This document shows, in pieces, positions 18,176 through 28,198 of a DNA stretch of 64,000 nucleotides. Positions within the stretch are counted from its first letter, which is position 1, and each line of letters begins with the position of its first letter. A model generated the notes under the pieces. It was not told the origin of the DNA and did no database searches. It saw only the letters and a list, made by a program, of their open reading frames with translations. The stretch spans positions 2,171,475 to 2,235,474 of the forward strand of contig NZ_AP027741.1 of the NCBI RefSeq assembly GCF_030296755.1, given 5' to 3'. This DNA is from Methylophaga marina (GTDB taxonomy: Bacteria; Pseudomonadota; Gammaproteobacteria; Nitrosococcales; Methylophagaceae). Made by a program: the position numbers and the translations under genes.

Positions 18176-19159
18176 TTATTTCACACTCCATGATGCCTTC
18201 TCACTGACGAATTGAGAGATAGATGCGCCGAGCTTGCCTGCAAACTGATCAAGGTAGTTTGGACGCGGGGTGTAATCAACAATATCTTCTGCGCCCAGAA
18301 TATCACGTGCCACAGTACTGGTGTTTGCTAAACCATCAATCAAACCAAGATCGACAGCTTGCTCTCCCGACCAGAACAGTCCAGAGAATAAATCATCATT
18401 ATTTGCCAATCTATCGCCACGACCTTCCTTTACTACGTCAATAAATTGCTGATGAATGGTGTCTAGCATATTGTGGGCATGTTCGAGATCAGCCTCTTTC
18501 ATCGGCAGGAATGGGTCTAAGAATGCTTTGTGTTCACCAGCGGTTAAAGAACGTCTTTCGACACCCACCTTGTCAATCAAATCAGTAAAACCAAAACCAT
18601 CCATTCTCACGCCAATTGAGCCGACTATACTGGCTTTATCTGCATAAATTTTGTCAGCTGCTACGGCGATGTAGTAACCGCCTGAGGCACAGACATCTTG
18701 AATAACAGCATAGACGGGAAAATCAGGGCGTGTTTTTTTGAGGCGCTGAATTTCATCATTGACGATACCTGACTGAACAGGGCTGCCGCCGGGGGTATTC
18801 ATTCTCAGGATTAAACCTTTGGCTGATTGATCTTCAAAAGCGTTACGAATACCCGTAACAATACTGTCAGCATTCGCTTCGGATTCACTGGCGATAGGGC
18901 CACTGATTTCAACCATGGCCGTGTGGGGGCCAGTAGCAGAAGATAATTGTTTGGGTGAGTAACTTAGAATTAGAAAGGCGATAAGATATAAAAAAATCAG
19001 GCCTTTAAAGACATATCCCCAGCGGCGTTTGTTACGCTGTTCTCTTATGGCTGCAAACGCCAAATCTCTCAGAACATTGCGTTCCCAAGTCTGATCTTCC
19101 TTGCTGTTGCTTGTATTTTCCGAATTATTATTAGGTGGGAAATCGCCAAATGTTGCCAT
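18176..19159 (-). CDS. sppA: Signal peptide peptidase SppA-like, S49 family
   Basis: A membrane-anchored serine protease that cleaves remnant signal peptides. The 327-residue protein is the short, single-domain form. A cytoplasmic N-terminus of about 47 residues is followed by one membrane helix (about 50-66) and then the S49 domain. The likely nucleophile serine is in VCASGGYYIA and the general-base lysine in TAGEHKAFLDPF. The order rluC, HAD phosphatase, sppA matches that in Pseudomonas. It follows the HAD gene by 39 bases. Confidence 0.93.
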   Translation of the reverse strand: MATFGDFPPNNNSENTSNSKEDQTWERNVLRDLAFAAIREQRNKRRWGYVFKGLIFLYLIAFLILSYSPKQLSSATGPHTAMVEISGPIASESEANADSIVTGIRNAFEDQSAKGLILRMNTPGGSPVQSGIVNDEIQRLKKTRPDFPVYAVIQDVCASGGYYIAVAADKIYADKASIVGSIGVRMDGFGFTDLIDKVGVERRSLTAGEHKAFLDPFLPMKEADLEHAHNMLDTIHQQFIDVVKEGRGDRLANNDDLFSGLFWSGEQAVDLGLIDGLANTSTVARDILGAEDIVDYTPRPNYLDQFAGKLGASISQFVSEKASWSVK

Positions 19160-19198
19160 GTTTATCTATCCTGAAAAAAACATAAGTATGCCATCATA

Positions 19199-19858
19199 TC
19201 AAAACTCTGTGTCAGGACGAGCTAACCACTTCTCAACTTGATATAGATCATGAACAATGGCTCTGGGGTTCGCTGCTTTAAGAGTGAGTTCTGGGTGTGC
19301 ACCATGAGTGATTCCGAGACTGTCAGCACCGGCATTATGGGCCATCATTAAGTCGAACTCTGTATCACCTATCATCAGCGTTTGGTCAGAAGTGACACCA
19401 GCATAATCCATCAGTTCCATCAGCATTTGTGGGTGTGGCTTTGAATGGCATTCATCAGCGCAGCGGGTTGATACAAACAAGTCACCCAACCCTGTTTGTT
19501 GGAGGGCTCTATCCAAGCCTCTACGACTTTTTCCTGTGGCCACGCCTAACAGAATATTTTGTTCATTAAGTCGACCTAGCAAGGCTTCAGCATGGGCAAA
19601 AAGCGGTGTTGACTCCGGCGTGTTTACCCAGGTTTGACGATAGCAGTCAGCTAATGCTGTCCAGGTTGCCGCATCAGCATCTGGATAGAGTGTTTGCACT
19701 GCTTCATGTAATCCCAGCCCGATAATATGGCTGACTTGCGTATCTGACAGTGGTTCTAAAGATAAGGTTGAAATAGCTCGGTGCATACAATGAGTGATGT
19801 GTGCCGTTGAATCCATCAAGGTGCCGTCCCAATCAAATATGATGAGCTGGTAGTCCAT
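19199..19858 (-). CDS. HAD-superfamily hydrolase, phosphoglycolate phosphatase-like
   Basis: A 219-residue HAD phosphatase of subfamily IA. Motif I is FDWDGTLMDS (nucleophile Asp at about 9), motif II lies in GVATGKSRRGL, and motifs III/IV in MIGDTEFDLMMAHNAG. A helical cap lies between motifs I and II. Substrate is unknown; relatives hydrolyse phosphoglycolate or other small phosphate esters. Its ATG overlaps the rluC stop by one base (TAATG), giving coupled translation. Confidence 0.9.
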   Translation of the reverse strand: MDYQLIIFDWDGTLMDSTAHITHCMHRAISTLSLEPLSDTQVSHIIGLGLHEAVQTLYPDADAATWTALADCYRQTWVNTPESTPLFAHAEALLGRLNEQNILLGVATGKSRRGLDRALQQTGLGDLFVSTRCADECHSKPHPQMLMELMDYAGVTSDQTLMIGDTEFDLMMAHNAGADSLGITHGAHPELTLKAANPRAIVHDLYQVEKWLARPDTEF

Positions 19859-20813
19859 TATGCATGCTCCATGTGTGAAACAACGCTCACCAGGTTGTCT
19901 GGAAGAGGGGCCTCCAATAGAAGTGGCTCATTGCTGATGGGATGTCTGATACCCAGACGCCAAGCGTGAAGAAATAAGCGTTTCAGGCCATAGCTTTTCA
20001 TGGTTTTATTGAATTCGCGATCGCCATATTTGTCATCACCTGCAACAGGGTGACCAGACCAGGCTGAATGGACACGTATCTGATGAGTTCTGCCAGTAAA
20101 GAGTTTGACCTCAGTCAGCTGGGCAAGGCTAAAAGCTTGTTTTGTGATAAATAAGGTTTTGGCTTTTTTCCTGCAGAGTCGACTTTGACCATGCGTTCAC
20201 CGGAAGAGACGGTATTTTTTTGAAGAGGTTGTTCGACGTAGAGTTCATCTTGCCTGATTTCACCTTTTAATAAGGTTAAATAACGTTTGTCGATTTCATC
20301 AGAAAGCATTTGTTGTTGTAGACTCAATAGACATTCACGAGTTTTTGCTATTAACAAACAACCTGATGTGTCACGATCGAGGCGGTGAACTAACTCGATA
20401 AATTCTAATTCAGGTTTTATCAGTCTGAAGGCTTCGATGACGCCCATTTGAATCTGAGTGCCTGCATGAACGGCCAGACCTGAGGGTTTATTCAACACCA
20501 GCATGGATTCGTCTTCAAAAATGATGCAAGCGAGTAACTGCTGTTTTAATGCGTCTGAAATCTCTGTTGGCTGATTTTTTTCAGATACCTGCAAGGGTGG
20601 CACACGAATAGAGTCACCAGCCTGGATTTTATAGGTTTGTTTAATACGGCCTTTATTGACACGCACTTCACCTTTCCGGATGGCACGATAGATCCGACTT
20701 TTTGGCACACCTTTTTCAAGTGTAAGCAAAAAATTATCGATACGCTGCCCAGCTTGAGATGCGCTTATTTCAATAAATTGTACTTTTTGTGACTGAGGTT
20801 TGTGAGCTGCCAT
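19858..20813 (-). CDS. rluC: 23S rRNA pseudouridine synthase RluC, one frameshift
   Basis: Isomerises uridines in 23S rRNA (955, 2504 and 2580 in E. coli). An N-terminal S4 RNA-binding domain (about 18-75, with GVPKSRIYRAIRKGEVRVN) precedes the RluA-type catalytic domain. The catalytic Asp lies in LVHRLDRDTSG. As written, the frame stops at 20115. One more base in the T6 run at 20164-20169 restores the rest (LFTGRTHQIRVH, then AGDDKYGD) and gives 318 residues, the family length. The gene diverges from rne, as in many gammaproteobacteria, and leads a minus-strand run of nine genes down to the permease. Confidence 0.92.
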
Positions 20814-21369
20814 AGAAATAGGTTAAATTTTGAGTTGCTGAGATGGCAATAGACTGCTATATTCGAACGTTGGTCCGTGCGTAAAATGAGGTCAGTATAC
20901 CTACTTTTGTCCACGATGACTGAATTTTGCGTCGCGCCCTCGAAAAAGAGGTTGATGCGGCGCCCGGTAAACAAATATATATCTTCGCTGGACAGGGGTT
21001 CAGCGGGTGGGCTCATAGGGAGCCCTTGTAAGAATATCAGGTTCCCATGTCTTGATTGCCATCAAAACGAGTAGAAAGACGCATCAGACAGGACGACAAT
21101 TAAGTAATTAATATAAACAAAAACGGTTCAGATTTTAGGCTTGAAGGTAAGCTAAGAAACCAATGAAAGTTGCAGAACACTATTGCAACCCGATGAAAGA
21201 AAAAGATGACTCATGTTCGCCTTGATGGGATGGCGCATGAAAGAAACGATACGATAGACAATTAATTACTGAACAACAGACATCGTCGCTCTGTAAAGCC
21301 CGACTGGCTAACGCGTCCCCTACGATGGTGGGCGGCAGGATATGCGAACCTCAACATTGAGGTTAGTGC
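20814..21369 (+). promoter_or_regulatory. rne promoter and long 5' leader
   Basis: A 556-base gap holds the divergent rluC and rne starts. A promoter candidate is TTGCTG (20835-20840), 17 bases, TATATT (20858-20863). A start near 20870 gives a leader of about 500 nt. Visible hairpins: GCGCC/GGCGC (20934-20938/20959-20963) enclosing CTC/GAG; GGGCTC/GAGCCC (21009-21014/21020-21025); and AACCTCA/TGAGGTT (21347-21353/21358-21364), only 5 bases from the rne ATG. In enterobacteria a long structured rne leader lets RNase E limit its own mRNA. Autoregulation here is inferred from position and structure, not from a sequence match. Confidence 0.6.
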
Positions 21370-23844
21370 ATGAAACGAATTTTAATCAACGCAACACATG
21401 AAGAAGAGTTGCGTGTGGCAATGGTCGATGGCCAACGCCTATTTGATCTGGATATTGATACCCCATCCAGAGAACAGAAAAAAGGTAACATCTATAAAGG
21501 AAAAATCACTCGAGTAGAGCCGAGCTTGGAAGCTGTTTTTGTTGACTATGGTGCAGAAAGACAAGGCTTTTTGCCACTGAAAGAAATTTCAAAAACGTAC
21601 TTTAAAAAACGTGATGATTCTGATGACAACAATGGGCGTCTCAACGTTCAGGATGTGCTTTCTGTTGGTCAGGAATTAGTTGTCCAAATCGAAAAAGAAG
21701 AGCGTGGCAATAAAGGTGCGGCTCTGACGACTTTTATCAGCTTGGCTGGTCGTTATTTAGTTCTGATGCCCAACAGTCCTCGTGCAGGCGGTATTTCTCG
21801 TCGGATTGAAGGGGATGACCGTGCAGAGTTGCAAGAAGCTTTACGCTCCTTAGAAGTCCCGGAAGGCATGGGCATGATAGTGCGAACTGCTGGTGTTGGA
21901 AAACAGCCAGAAGAGTTGCAGTGGGATCTTGAGTATCTTGTCCAGCTCTGGACGGCTATTGACGTGGCTGTCAAAGATCGCAACGCGCCATTTTTGGTTT
22001 ACCAGGAAAGCAATATTATTATCCGTGCCTTACGTGATTACTTGCGTAAAGACATTGGTGAAATTCTGGTGGATTCGCCTGAAGTGTATCAAACAGGCTA
22101 TGACTTTATGCGCATGGTTATGCCGCATGAACTCAGTAAATTTAAACTGTACCAGGATAGAGTGCCGCTATTCACTCGTTATCAAGTTGAAAGCCAGATT
22201 GAGAGCGCTTTTCGACATGAAGTGCGTTTACCATCCGGTGGCGCATTAGTTATCGATCCCACGGAAGCGTTGATCTCGATTGATGTTAACTCAGCACGCG
22301 CGAATAAAGGCGGTGATATAGAGGAAACAGCACTTAACACCAACCTGGAAGCTGCCGAAGAAATTGCACGTCAGTTAAGATTACGCGATCTGGGTGGTTT
22401 GGTCGTTATTGACTTTATCGATATGGGGCCTAGCCGTAATCAGCGCGAAGTTGAAAATCGCCTGCGTGAACATCTGAAAGCCGATCGTGCACGTGTTCAG
22501 GTTGGTCGGATATCTCGTTTCGGTTTGCTGGAAATGTCTCGCCAGCGTTTGCGTCCTGCTCTTGGTGACGCCCATCAGGAAATTTGCCCACGTTGTGCTG
22601 GTCTTGGCCATGTGCGTGGTGTGGAATCCTTGGGGCTGGCGGTATTACGCCTGATTGAGGAAGAAGCAACTAAGGATAAGGTCACGCAATTAATCGTTCA
22701 ACTGCCTGTACCTGTTGCCACGTTCATTCTTAATGATAAACGCGAACAAGTCGATATTATTGAAAAGCGTCACGGTGTGAAAGTGGTGTTGATACCGAAT
22801 CCACACCTTGAAACACCTCATTACGATATCGAACGTATCAAAGATGGCGGTGAGCGAAATGAAGTCAGTCACCAGCTTATCTCTCAACCAGAACAAGAGG
22901 TTCCGGTAGTATTACGCGATAAACCCGTCATGGAACAACCAGCAGTGAAGGGAATATCACCCGCAGCACCTGCACCGGTGATTGTTAAGGAAAAAGAGCC
23001 TGAACAAAAACCTAGCCTGCTGAAACGTTTGTTAAATGTGCTGACAGGAAAAAGTGAGCCAGAGAAGGAAGAAAAGCCTGTCGTGGATACAAAAAAAGAA
23101 AAAGCTCACCAGAACAACGCACACAGAATCGTCGAGGACGTGGTCGTTCTAAGAATAATTCAGCAAATAATCAGAATCAGGAATCTGCTGATAATAATGA
23201 ACGTAAAAAACCACGCCGTAGAAATGATAAAAATACGGACAATACTGAGCAGAAGAAGACTGAATCAGCAAATCCAGTAAAAGAAGAGGCTGCTTCAGAC
23301 AATAATGACGATAAGCAGACACGTAGCAGTAATGGTCGACGCTCACGTCGTGGAGGCCGTCGCCGTCGTCCTGCTCGCGCTGAAAATACATCACCTGAGA
23401 ATAATAACTCAGCTGAAACTCAGAAAGGCAACATTGCTCCACCGCCGCCACCTGAGGTTAATGGCAATGCCGTTCCTGAGCCTGAGCCAGAAGTGAATGG
23501 TAATGTGATTAAGGCAGAAAAAGAGCCCGAAGTGGATGGCAACAAAGTACCTGCCTCAAAACCACGCAGACCACGTTCGTCAGGCCCGACAAATAGACGT
23601 CGACGTCCGAGTGATAAGGATAAAGCAGAAGCGGCTGCTGCTAATAATGCTTCTAGCAACGAGGATGCTGCAAAACCAGCTCCCAAGCCAGAAGCGACAG
23701 ATAAGCCTGTTGATAAAAAGGTAGAAAAACCAGCTGAGGAAAAAAACCGGTGGTAGAAAAAATTCGTCTTCGGATGATAATGGCTCTGAAAAGAAAAATA
23801 AGGCCAAATCTGAAGCGAGTGAGACGAATGCCACGCAAGAGTAA
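21370..23844 (+). CDS. rne: Ribonuclease E (three frameshifts in the C-terminal region)
   Basis: The main mRNA-decay and rRNA/tRNA-processing endonuclease and the scaffold of the RNA degradosome. The catalytic half (1-510) is intact: an S1 domain near 36-120, the DNase I-like region with [10 protein letters not shown] and FIDMGP, and the Zn-link CPRCAGLG. The C-terminal half is low-complexity, rich in K, E, P and R, with arginine-rich RNA-binding stretches. It is out of frame three times: A7 at 23091-23097, A7 at 23740-23746, and A6 at 23757-23762. One extra base in each run restores 825 residues ending ETNATQE. A truncated enzyme is the alternative, but the restored Arg-rich text argues for sequence error. 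Confidence 0.95.
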
Positions 23845-24103
23845 TATTCCGCATGAAGAACTGCTGGCCTTAATTGGCCAGCAGGTTTCGTATCAACAAC
23901 AACGTTGTGAGATTATTGAGTTGTTGGATGGCGCTGAATTAATCCTGCAAGTGCTCGAATCGGGCCACAACATTCAGCCCAATCAATATGGCGAAGGACA
24001 CCGACCGGTGCCAGTAACGTATACCCTACCTGTATTTGATGGTGAGGGAAATTTACACGCTGAGCTTATTGCCGCAGGTTTAGATAAGTTACTCTGCCAA
24101 TAA
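23828..24103 (+). CDS. Conserved-looking small protein of unknown function
   Basis: A 91-residue protein starting at ATG 23828 ([13 protein letters not shown]), inside the last 17 bases of rne, with GAGTGAG a few bases upstream. The sequence is a compact alpha/beta mix: an N-terminal helix (IGQQVSYQQQRCEIIELL), a strand (ELILQVLES), a central GHRPVPVTYTLPVFD segment and a final helix. It has no signal peptide or membrane helix. I recognise no named family. Overlap with rne implies co-transcription. Its end overlaps the convergent kdsB by 15 bases. Confidence 0.7.
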   Translation: MPRKSNIPHEELLALIGQQVSYQQQRCEIIELLDGAELILQVLESGHNIQPNQYGEGHRPVPVTYTLPVFDGEGNLHAELIAAGLDKLLCQ

Positions 24104-24841
24104 CTGCCTGACTTCAATTAAGTCTGCTTCTGTATCTACCCCATGTCCGGCACTAATAAGAGCTTCTGACATGTGGATTTTCTTCCCGTGGAATAATACA
24201 CGTAACTGTTCCAATGATTCTTCCGTTTCAAGCAAACACGGCGTCATCCCTGCGTAGTTTTTCAAGAAGTGAGCGCGGTAACCATATAAGCCAATATGGC
24301 GATAATGAGGAAGTTTTGGTGGTAATTCCGTTTTGTGAAAGTGATCTCGCATCCACGGAATAGGAGCACGGCTGAAATATAAAGCATAGCCTTGATTATC
24401 CATTACCACTTTGACCACATTAGGATCGAATACTTGTTTATCTTGATGAATTCGACTAAATAGCGAAGCCATATCTGCTTCTTTGTGTTGAGCCAGGTCT
24501 GCAGCAACCTGATTAATCAGTAAGGCAGGTAAACAAGGCTCATCACCTTGTACATTAATCACTATTTCCTCATCATTGAACTGGCGTTTTTCAACAACTT
24601 CGGCCAGTCTGTCTGTTCCGGAGCGATGAGTCTCCGCCGTCAAACATACATCGGCATCAAAAGCGGTCACTGTGTCAGCAATACGTTCATCATCTGTTGC
24701 GATAATGACCTTGTCAGCATCACTCTCCAGAGCACGTTCATAGACATGTTGAATCATGGGTTTACCAGCAATATCCATTAGCGGTTTACCTGGCAGGCGA
24801 CTTGATGCATAACGAGCTGGAATAATGATATTAAAGCTCAT
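24089..24841 (-). CDS. kdsB: 3-deoxy-manno-octulosonate cytidylyltransferase
   Basis: Activates KDO with CTP to CMP-KDO, which is needed for the inner core of lipopolysaccharide. The 250-residue protein is of normal length. The nucleotide-binding PARYASSRLPGKPL is at about 7-20, the ETHRSGTDRLAEV segment near 70-82, and VNVQGDEPCLP near 95-105. It is the last gene of the run msbA-lpxK-Trm112-like-kdsB, starting 3 bases after the Trm112-like gene. Confidence 0.97.
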   Translation of the reverse strand: MSFNIIIPARYASSRLPGKPLMDIAGKPMIQHVYERALESDADKVIIATDDERIADTVTAFDADVCLTAETHRSGTDRLAEVVEKRQFNDEEIVINVQGDEPCLPALLINQVAADLAQHKEADMASLFSRIHQDKQVFDPNVVKVVMDNQGYALYFSRAPIPWMRDHFHKTELPPKLPHYRHIGLYGYRAHFLKNYAGMTPCLLETEESLEQLRVLFHGKKIHMSEALISAGHGVDTEADLIEVRQLLAE

Positions 24842-24844
24842 TCA

Positions 24845-25024
24845 TTAGACCTCTTCATCTGCTGGCATTTGACGTGCTTCCTCTATCAACATGACGGGAA
24901 TATCGTCTTTAACCGGATAAGCAAGACGGCAAGCTTTACAAATTAATTCCTGAGACTCTTTTTTATAATGCAATTTACCTTTACAAGCAGGGCAGGCGAG
25001 TATCTCTAAAAGCGCGTTATCCAT
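24845..25024 (-). CDS. Trm112 family (YcaR-like) small zinc-type protein
   Basis: A 59-residue protein with two CxxC pairs: CPAC near residues 11-14 and CKAC near 29-32, around a compact zinc-ribbon fold. [12 protein letters not shown] segment follows, typical of the YcaR/Trm112 family (UPF0434). In E. coli, ycaR lies at the same place between lpxK and kdsB. Its bacterial role is unclear; eukaryotic Trm112 activates methyltransferases. Its start overlaps the lpxK stop by 8 bases. Confidence 0.93.
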   Translation of the reverse strand: MDNALLEILACPACKGKLHYKKESQELICKACRLAYPVKDDIPVMLIEEARQMPADEEV

Positions 25025-26000
25025 TAGATCGTTCCTTTAATATTTGGTGAATAGCCGGAAATACAGGGCTATCGAGTGTGGCCTCAACCGGCAAATACCA
25101 CATATTTTTGTGAGCAAAAGACTGACATTTTACGGCATCTTTCTCGGTCATTAGAATGGGGAGGTCATCATAAAATCTCAGGTCATCCGGTAAATACTGA
25201 TGATGATCAGCAAAGTCGTGAGGGTGAACAATAATGTCATGAGCGGTTAAAGAATCAAAAAACCGCTTAGGATGACCAATTCCGGCGACCCCATGGACCT
25301 CTTTATGCTGGAAATAGCTTAATGGCACGGTCACGGTCTCATCATGTAAATTGATCCACTGCATAGGGGTTAGCTGCATGGAATGACCATGTTCATCACT
25401 AGAGCCATTATAGATAATCAAATCAACAGAATTTAAACGAGACAAGGGTTCCCGCAGTGGACCTACCGGCAGGCACTGTTTATTTCCAAAACGTCTTTTA
25501 CCATCGATAATCACAATTTCCAGGTCACGTGCTAATGCATAGTGTTGCATACCATCATCAGAAATGATCACATTACAATGATGCTGGCTGAGCAGATGAA
25601 TTGCTGCTTGTGGACGATCAGGATTAACGACGACCGGACATGCTGTGCGTTTTGCGATAAGTACGGGTTCATCACCACATTGTTTTGCATTGCTGTTTGC
25701 TGTGACTTCTAATGGATATTTTCTGCTGGCGCCACCATAACCACGACTGATAATCCCTGGCTTATAACCCGCTTGGCTAAGCTGTTGAGCCAACCATATA
25801 ACAAAGGGTGTTTTACCGGTGCCGCCAACCGTAATATTGCCCACAACAATGACTGGTACAGGCATGGTGTGCTTGGTCAGCAAGTTTTGACGATAAGCCC
25901 ACCGACGACAGAATATGACAAGCCGATATAACCAGCTAAGCGGTAATAAAAGCCAATATCTGGTGCCGGACTGATACCAACTGTCAGTTAACCAGCGCAT
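25017..26000 (-). CDS. lpxK: Tetraacyldisaccharide 4'-kinase
   Basis: Phosphorylates the 4' position of the lipid A disaccharide at the inner face of the inner membrane. The 327-residue protein has an N-terminal hydrophobic helix (about 14-32) that docks to the membrane. The P-loop [14 protein letters not shown] follows at about 55-68, and a second conserved block is [12 protein letters not shown]. It lies 5 bases after msbA, the usual msbA-lpxK pairing. Confidence 0.97.
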   Translation of the reverse strand: MRWLTDSWYQSGTRYWLLLPLSWLYRLVIFCRRWAYRQNLLTKHTMPVPVIVVGNITVGGTGKTPFVIWLAQQLSQAGYKPGIISRGYGGASRKYPLEVTANSNAKQCGDEPVLIAKRTACPVVVNPDRPQAAIHLLSQHHCNVIISDDGMQHYALARDLEIVIIDGKRRFGNKQCLPVGPLREPLSRLNSVDLIIYNGSSDEHGHSMQLTPMQWINLHDETVTVPLSYFQHKEVHGVAGIGHPKRFFDSLTAHDIIVHPHDFADHHQYLPDDLRFYDDLPILMTEKDAVKCQSFAHKNMWYLPVEATLDSPVFPAIHQILKERSNG

Positions 26001-26005
26001 GATGA

Positions 26006-27760
26006 TCAGTCATCCTGAAATTGTAGACGATACAACTCGGCATAGTGTTTGCCATTAGCTAATAATTGCTGGTGAGTACCTGTTTCAAGAATTTCACCAT
26101 CATGCATGACAATAATTTTATTGGCTTTTTCGATGGTAGATAGGCGATGAGCAATGACCAGCGTAGTGCGTTCACGCATAAGCTCTTCAAACGCCGCCTG
26201 GATATGGCGTTCAGCCTCAGTATCCAAGGCAGAGGTGGCTTCATCCAGAATCAGAATAGGTGAGTTTCGGAGCAGTGCCCTTGCAATAGCCAGACGTTGT
26301 CGTTGTCCGCCGGATAACAGTACCCCATTTTCACCAACTTCAGTGTGTAGTCCCTGAGGGAGTTTCTGAATGAATTCCCAGGCGTGAGCTGACTTAGCGG
26401 CTTGTATAATCGCTTCTTCACTAACGTCACCTGCCTGACCATAACTGATGTTGTTAGCTATCGTGTCGTTAAACAAGACAACTTGTTGGTTAACCAGAGA
26501 CAATTGTTTACGCAAATCTTTTAATGTGAGCTGACTGATATCAACGCCATCAATCAGAATTTGTCCTTTTTCAATATTGTAAAACCGTGCCAGCAAGCTG
26601 ACTAATGTGGTTTTACCACTGCCTGAATGGCCAACAAAAGCGATGGTTTGTCCAGGTTCTGCATGAAAAGAAATATCATTGAGTACGCTTCCTTTACCTT
26701 CATCGTAACTGAAGCTGACGTGACGGTATTCAATCTGCCCTTTGGCACGGTCCATGGTGAGTGTGCCATTGTCATGCTCAGGTTCTTCATCCAGTAAGGT
26801 GAAAATACTCTCGGCTGCTGCGATACCTGCCTGTAGTTTTGAGTTTATTTTTGTTAAACGCTTTAACGGTGTCAGCAGCATAAACATTGCCGTGATAAAG
26901 GAAATGAAGCTCCCGACTGTGATGGCTTCAAGTACTTCTGGCAGCGTGGCCAGATAAATGACGACAGCAAGGCCTAACACAGTAATTAACTGAATCACCG
27001 GCTCACTACAGGCATCCGTGGCTATCTTTTTCATTTGCTGGCCACGGTTTTTTCTGTTGATACGATCAAACCGTTCAGTTTCATACACTTGACTACCAAA
27101 TGTTTTGACTTCGCGATGCGCTTCAATGATTTCTCCACAGACATGACTGACATTGCCCATAGAACCCTGAATTTCTTTACTGATTCGACGAAACCGTATG
27201 CTGACAAAATAAACCAGAACAGCCACAAAGGGGACGGTCACTAAAATGATCAGAGACAGGAAACCATTCAGATAAATCATCCAGGCAATCAGACCAATGA
27301 TCGTTAATGTGTCACGTATAACAGTCAAAATAGCATCAGTAGCCGCGCCCGCAACTTGCTCGACATCGTAAAGCAGTTTGGACATAAGCTGACCAGAGTT
27401 ATTTTTGTCGTAAAAACTCGCAGGTAGCGTAATGAGTTTTTCAAACATTTCTTCACGTAAGGTTTTAATGACATTACGTGCAATCCAGCCCAATCCATAT
27501 GTCGTCAGAAAATTAGCCACACCCCGGATAAAGAACAAACCGATGAGCATCAGTGGCACGTACTTAATCGTAGTGGGATCTTTTTCTACAAAGCTGCCAT
27601 CAAGTAGAGGTTTCATTAAGGCGGCCATGCCGGTTTCTGTGCCGGCAAAGACAATCATCGCCAATATCGATATCAGAAAAGCCAGCCAATAGGGTTTAAC
27701 GTAGTTTAATAAACGCTTGTAAAGCTGGACGGCTGTCAGGGTGACAGGTGTTTGACTCAT
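26006..27760 (-). CDS. msbA: Lipid A export ABC transporter MsbA
   Basis: Flips core-lipid A across the inner membrane using ATP. The 584-residue half-transporter has six membrane helices in residues 1-330. The nucleotide-binding domain follows: Walker A GHSGSGKTTL (about 382), signature LLSGGQRQRLAIARAL, Walker B ILILDEATSALD and the H-loop IAHRLST. It starts 3 bases after exbD and is followed by lpxK, so lipid A transport and its 4'-phosphorylation are made together. Confidence 0.97.
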   Translation of the reverse strand: MSQTPVTLTAVQLYKRLLNYVKPYWLAFLISILAMIVFAGTETGMAALMKPLLDGSFVEKDPTTIKYVPLMLIGLFFIRGVANFLTTYGLGWIARNVIKTLREEMFEKLITLPASFYDKNNSGQLMSKLLYDVEQVAGAATDAILTVIRDTLTIIGLIAWMIYLNGFLSLIILVTVPFVAVLVYFVSIRFRRISKEIQGSMGNVSHVCGEIIEAHREVKTFGSQVYETERFDRINRKNRGQQMKKIATDACSEPVIQLITVLGLAVVIYLATLPEVLEAITVGSFISFITAMFMLLTPLKRLTKINSKLQAGIAAAESIFTLLDEEPEHDNGTLTMDRAKGQIEYRHVSFSYDEGKGSVLNDISFHAEPGQTIAFVGHSGSGKTTLVSLLARFYNIEKGQILIDGVDISQLTLKDLRKQLSLVNQQVVLFNDTIANNISYGQAGDVSEEAIIQAAKSAHAWEFIQKLPQGLHTEVGENGVLLSGGQRQRLAIARALLRNSPILILDEATSALDTEAERHIQAAFEELMRERTTLVIAHRLSTIEKANKIIVMHDGEILETGTHQQLLANGKHYAELYRLQFQDD

Positions 27761-27763
27761 TGA

Positions 27764-28198
27764 TTATTCCGCAGTTGTTTGACGTGTCGCCAGGGTCAAT
27801 TTGGTGTAGCCGAGTTGTTGTGCTGTATCCATCGCTGTGACGATAAGTTGATATTCTGCTTTGGCATCAGCACTAATAATCACATGAGGATCATTTTGTT
27901 CACCAACAACGCGTTTTAACACCTCGGCTAGCCCAGCGGAGGTGACGTTAGTGACTGCCTGATCATTGATAAGGACTTTACCATCCGCTTGTATCACAAT
28001 ATCGATAGGATCGATCTGCTCAGCCATGGCTTCGCCCGTCGCCTCAGGTAGGTCTACTTTTAAAGAGCTTTCACGAATAAAACTGGTGGAGACCATAAAA
28101 AACAATAACAGCAGAAAAACGACGTCAATCATCGGGGTCAGATTGACATCGGGTTCCTCAGAGCGTTTTGGTGATAGATTCACGTCTTGCTTCCTCAT
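27764..28198 (-). CDS. exbD: ExbD/TolR family biopolymer transport protein
   Basis: A proton-motive-force energiser subunit working with ExbB. One membrane helix (about 22-42) has the conserved functional Asp in LTPMIDVVFLLLLFF; a periplasmic domain follows. Length is 144 residues from ATG 28198 (MRKQDVN), chosen because earlier in-frame codons lie deep in exbB; the overlap with exbB is 41 bases. No tonB or tolA-like gene is beside it. Its place directly upstream of msbA, after exbB, is common in gammaproteobacteria. Confidence 0.92.
   Translation of the reverse strand: MRKQDVNLSPKRSEEPDVNLTPMIDVVFLLLLFFMVSTSFIRESSLKVDLPEATGEAMAEQIDPIDIVIQADGKVLINDQAVTNVTSAGLAEVLKRVVGEQNDPHVIISADAKAEYQLIVTAMDTAQQLGYTKLTLATRQTTAE

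Noticed and set aside
23091..23762. Programmed frameshifting in rne at A-runs
   Set aside because: Three separate one-base events would be needed in one gene, and the same one-base deficit occurs in unrelated genes at T, G, C and A runs. Sequence error explains all at once.
23149..23854. Two open frames antisense to the rne tail (23149-23451 and 23420-23854)
   Set aside because: They mirror the repetitive, A-rich tail of rne and encode low-complexity sequence.
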